Source: Bacteroidota bacterium (GTDB lineage: Bacteria; Bacteroidota; Bacteroidia; NS11-12g; UBA955). Taken from it: 8,299 nt of DNA. The stretch covers positions 1 to 8,299 of the forward strand of contig JAURQA010000230.1 of assembly GCA_030836345.1 (NCBI GenBank). The letters are read 5' to 3'. Positions within the stretch are counted from its first letter, which is position 1, and every line of letters starts with the position of its first letter. A program made the translations under genes and the position numbers. The notes below the pieces were generated by a model, which was not told the DNA's origin, made no database searches, and saw only the letters and a list, made by a program, of their open reading frames with translations. Shown one piece after another: positions 6,720 through 8,299 of this stretch.

Positions 6720-6751
6720 TTTGGGTAATCATATAAATGTAGCGAACTTTG
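6720..6751 (+). promoter_or_regulatory. Bacteroidota-type promoter for the AtpI-like/atpB unit
   Basis: TTTG at 6720-6723 (the -33 box) and GAACTTTG at 6744-6751 (the -7 box, one mismatch to TAnnTTTG) are 20 bases apart, within the range known for Bacteroidota housekeeping promoters. The -7 box ends 7 bases before the GTG at 6759, so the transcript would be leaderless or nearly so. It is the only promoter here with both boxes at a normal distance. Confidence 0.55.
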
Positions 6752-6758
6752 CATCCCA

Positions 6759-7175
6759 GTGAAAAAGTACACTATAAAAATAGCTGTAGTTACAATTCTA
6801 TTTTTTGTAGCATTGTTTGGTCTAGAGAATATGGGTGAAACAGTAGGGTGGTATTCCTATGCCGGAATTATTTATTTAGCCATACTTATGTTAGTTCTAA
6901 GGTATTTTAGTTTGCAACAGGCAGCCACCGAAAATTCATGGGTCAGAAGGACCATGGTTTTAAGCATGTTGAGGATGATCCTAACCATTATTTTCCTCGC
7001 AATAATATTAATCAATGCCAAAATAGGAAATCCAAATTTTAGCCTCCATGATTACACTGTTTTTGCGCTTTCCTATTGCACCTATTTTGTTTTTGCTTTA
7101 GCATTTGATATTTTAGATTTTCGTAGTAACTTGCGACCCCTTTCAGAGAGACATGAGGAAAACGCAAATCATTGA
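6759..7175 (+). CDS. AtpI-like four-helix membrane protein upstream of atpB
   Basis: The 138-residue product has four predicted membrane helices, at about residues 5-22, 32-50, 66-86 and 99-118, with a charged C-terminal tail. Its size, four-helix layout and place directly before atpB match the ATP synthase protein I (AtpI) group, though I see no diagnostic motif, so the name rests largely on context. AtpI proteins are thought to aid c-ring assembly. The gene starts with GTG; the frame is closed by a stop at 6726, no ATG lies between, and the next Met is residue 25 after the first helix. It overlaps atpB by 23 bases, which supports coupled expression. With AtpZ just upstream, the cluster would hold two candidate assembly factors. 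It could also be an unrelated membrane protein carried in the operon. Confidence 0.72.
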   Translation: MKKYTIKIAVVTILFFVALFGLENMGETVGWYSYAGIIYLAILMLVLRYFSLQQAATENSWVRRTMVLSMLRMILTIIFLAIILINAKIGNPNFSLHDYTVFALSYCTYFVFALAFDILDFRSNLRPLSERHEENANH

Positions 7176-8289
7176 TAAAAAGAGATTTAGTGGTTCATTT
7201 GGAACTTTAAGAACAGCTGTTTTATTGTTGTTTTTTGCATTTTTTACAAGTGCAGCTTTTGCGAGTGAGCATTTAGGCGAAGAAACAACTCATAAAACCG
7301 GTGAGCATCACACAGAAAAAGAGCCAATTGGAGCCCAACTGAGTGAAATGATTTTGGGGCACGTCTCCGATAATCATTCTTGGGATGTCTTTGGTCACGC
7401 TGTAGTATTACCGCTGCCTATTATAGTATATAATGAGACGGAAGGACTGAAAATATTCTCATCTTCAAAATTTGGTCCACATGGACATAAAACGTTTGAG
7501 GGAATGAAACTGGTAGATTACGGAGCCAAGATTGTTTGGGCCGATGGAACTAGAGTAGATAAAATTTGGAATTTCAGTATTACAAAGAATACATTAAATC
7601 TTTTCTTAGGTTCGTTTCTTATTTGCCTACTCCTTATTGCTGTAGCGAGAAAATATGCCAAGAATCGCAGCAAAGCACCATCTGGATTTCAAAATTTAGT
7701 TGAGTCCCTAGTGGTTTTCCTGCGAGATGATATCTTTAAAACTAGTATTGGTCCAAAATACAGAAAGTTTACCCCACTTCTTCTTACGATTTTCTTCTTC
7801 ATATTTTTTATGAACTTACTTGGTCAAATACCTTTTTTCCCAGGGGGAGCAAATGTTACAGGTAATGTTGCGGTGACTGGTATTTTGGCTTTAATAGTTT
7901 TTATTTATGTAACAGTAAACGGAAATAAACATTATTGGAAGCATATTTTTATGCCAGATGCACCCATAGGACTTTGGCCCATGTTAATTCCAATAGAGTT
8001 ATTTGGGGTTATTCTAAAGCCCATCGTCCTTATGTTACGTTTGTTTGCAAACATCACGGCAGGCCATATTATCATTCTCGGTTTCTTTTCACTCATTTTT
8101 ATTTTTGGTGGAATGCAAGAATGGATTGGTTATGTAGTGAGTCCAGCTAGTATTGGATTTGGCATATTTATGAGCTTTATGGAGTTATTAGTAGCTTTCC
8201 TACAGGCTTTTGTATTTACATTGTTAAGTGCGCTTTACATCGGTATGGCCGTTGAAGAGCACGAACATCACGAACTTGAAAATCATTAA
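7153..8289 (+). CDS. atpB: F1Fo ATP synthase subunit a, with signal peptide and N-terminal extension
   Basis: Subunit a forms the two half-channels that carry ions past the c-ring of the ATP synthase in the inner membrane. The essential arginine is Arg296 in the LMLRLFAN motif (Arg210 in E. coli). Position 305 is His and 344 is Glu, where E. coli has Glu219 and His245: the known swapped pair. Gln351 matches E. coli Gln252. The 378 residues exceed the 271 of E. coli by an N-terminal part: a likely signal peptide (cleavage near AFA at 35-37), then about 110 residues, His-rich near 46-54, that should lie in the periplasm before the first helix of the core (about 147-165). The tail EEHEHHELENH is also His-rich. 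ATG 7153 is the only start that gives the signal peptide. It overlaps the AtpI-like gene by 23 bases; atpE probably follows beyond the window edge. Confidence 0.95.
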   Translation: MRKTQIIDKKRFSGSFGTLRTAVLLLFFAFFTSAAFASEHLGEETTHKTGEHHTEKEPIGAQLSEMILGHVSDNHSWDVFGHAVVLPLPIIVYNETEGLKIFSSSKFGPHGHKTFEGMKLVDYGAKIVWADGTRVDKIWNFSITKNTLNLFLGSFLICLLLIAVARKYAKNRSKAPSGFQNLVESLVVFLRDDIFKTSIGPKYRKFTPLLLTIFFFIFFMNLLGQIPFFPGGANVTGNVAVTGILALIVFIYVTVNGNKHYWKHIFMPDAPIGLWPMLIPIELFGVILKPIVLMLRLFANITAGHIIILGFFSLIFIFGGMQEWIGYVVSPASIGFGIFMSFMELLVAFLQAFVFTLLSALYIGMAVEEHEHHELENH

Positions 8290-8299
8290 AAAAAATAAA

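Overview
The window looks like an ordinary chromosomal region of a Bacteroidota bacterium, probably a Flavobacteriales-type marine or environmental lineage. I infer this from the low G+C content, weak Shine-Dalgarno sequences, TAnnTTTG promoter boxes, a very large periplasmic TPR protein, a bactofilin joined to atpZ, and an AtpB with a long signal-peptide-bearing N-terminus. Nothing points to a phage, transposon, CRISPR array, tRNA or rRNA.

Layout, left to right. The 3' part of rnhB (RNase HII) enters from the left edge. Next is a 984-residue secreted TPR-repeat protein. After a 137-bp gap containing a perfect 10-bp inverted repeat comes ribF (riboflavin kinase/FAD synthetase). An M23 peptidoglycan endopeptidase gene overlaps the ribF stop codon. 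A NodB-type polysaccharide deacetylase on the minus strand converges on the peptidase with 7 bp between them. Divergent from the deacetylase is a bactofilin gene. It overlaps atpZ, which is followed by a hairpin, a well-formed Bacteroidota-type promoter, an AtpI-like four-helix membrane protein and atpB (F1Fo ATP synthase subunit a). The window ends 10 bp after atpB, where I would expect atpE and the rest of the ATP synthase genes.

The genes fall into two working groups. The M23 peptidase, the deacetylase and the bactofilin are plausible partners in cell-wall remodelling and shape, since bactofilins are known to work with M23 endopeptidases in other bacteria. AtpZ, the AtpI-like protein and AtpB form the head of the ATP synthase cluster. 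RnhB and RibF are housekeeping enzymes. The TPR protein is probably an envelope scaffold of unknown role.

I see no clear undescribed system. The best leads are the bactofilin/atpZ overlap joining a wall gene to the ATP synthase cluster, the hairpin plus promoter that may separate the two, the repeated TAnnTTTG boxes only a few bases before start codons, and the TPR protein of unknown function.
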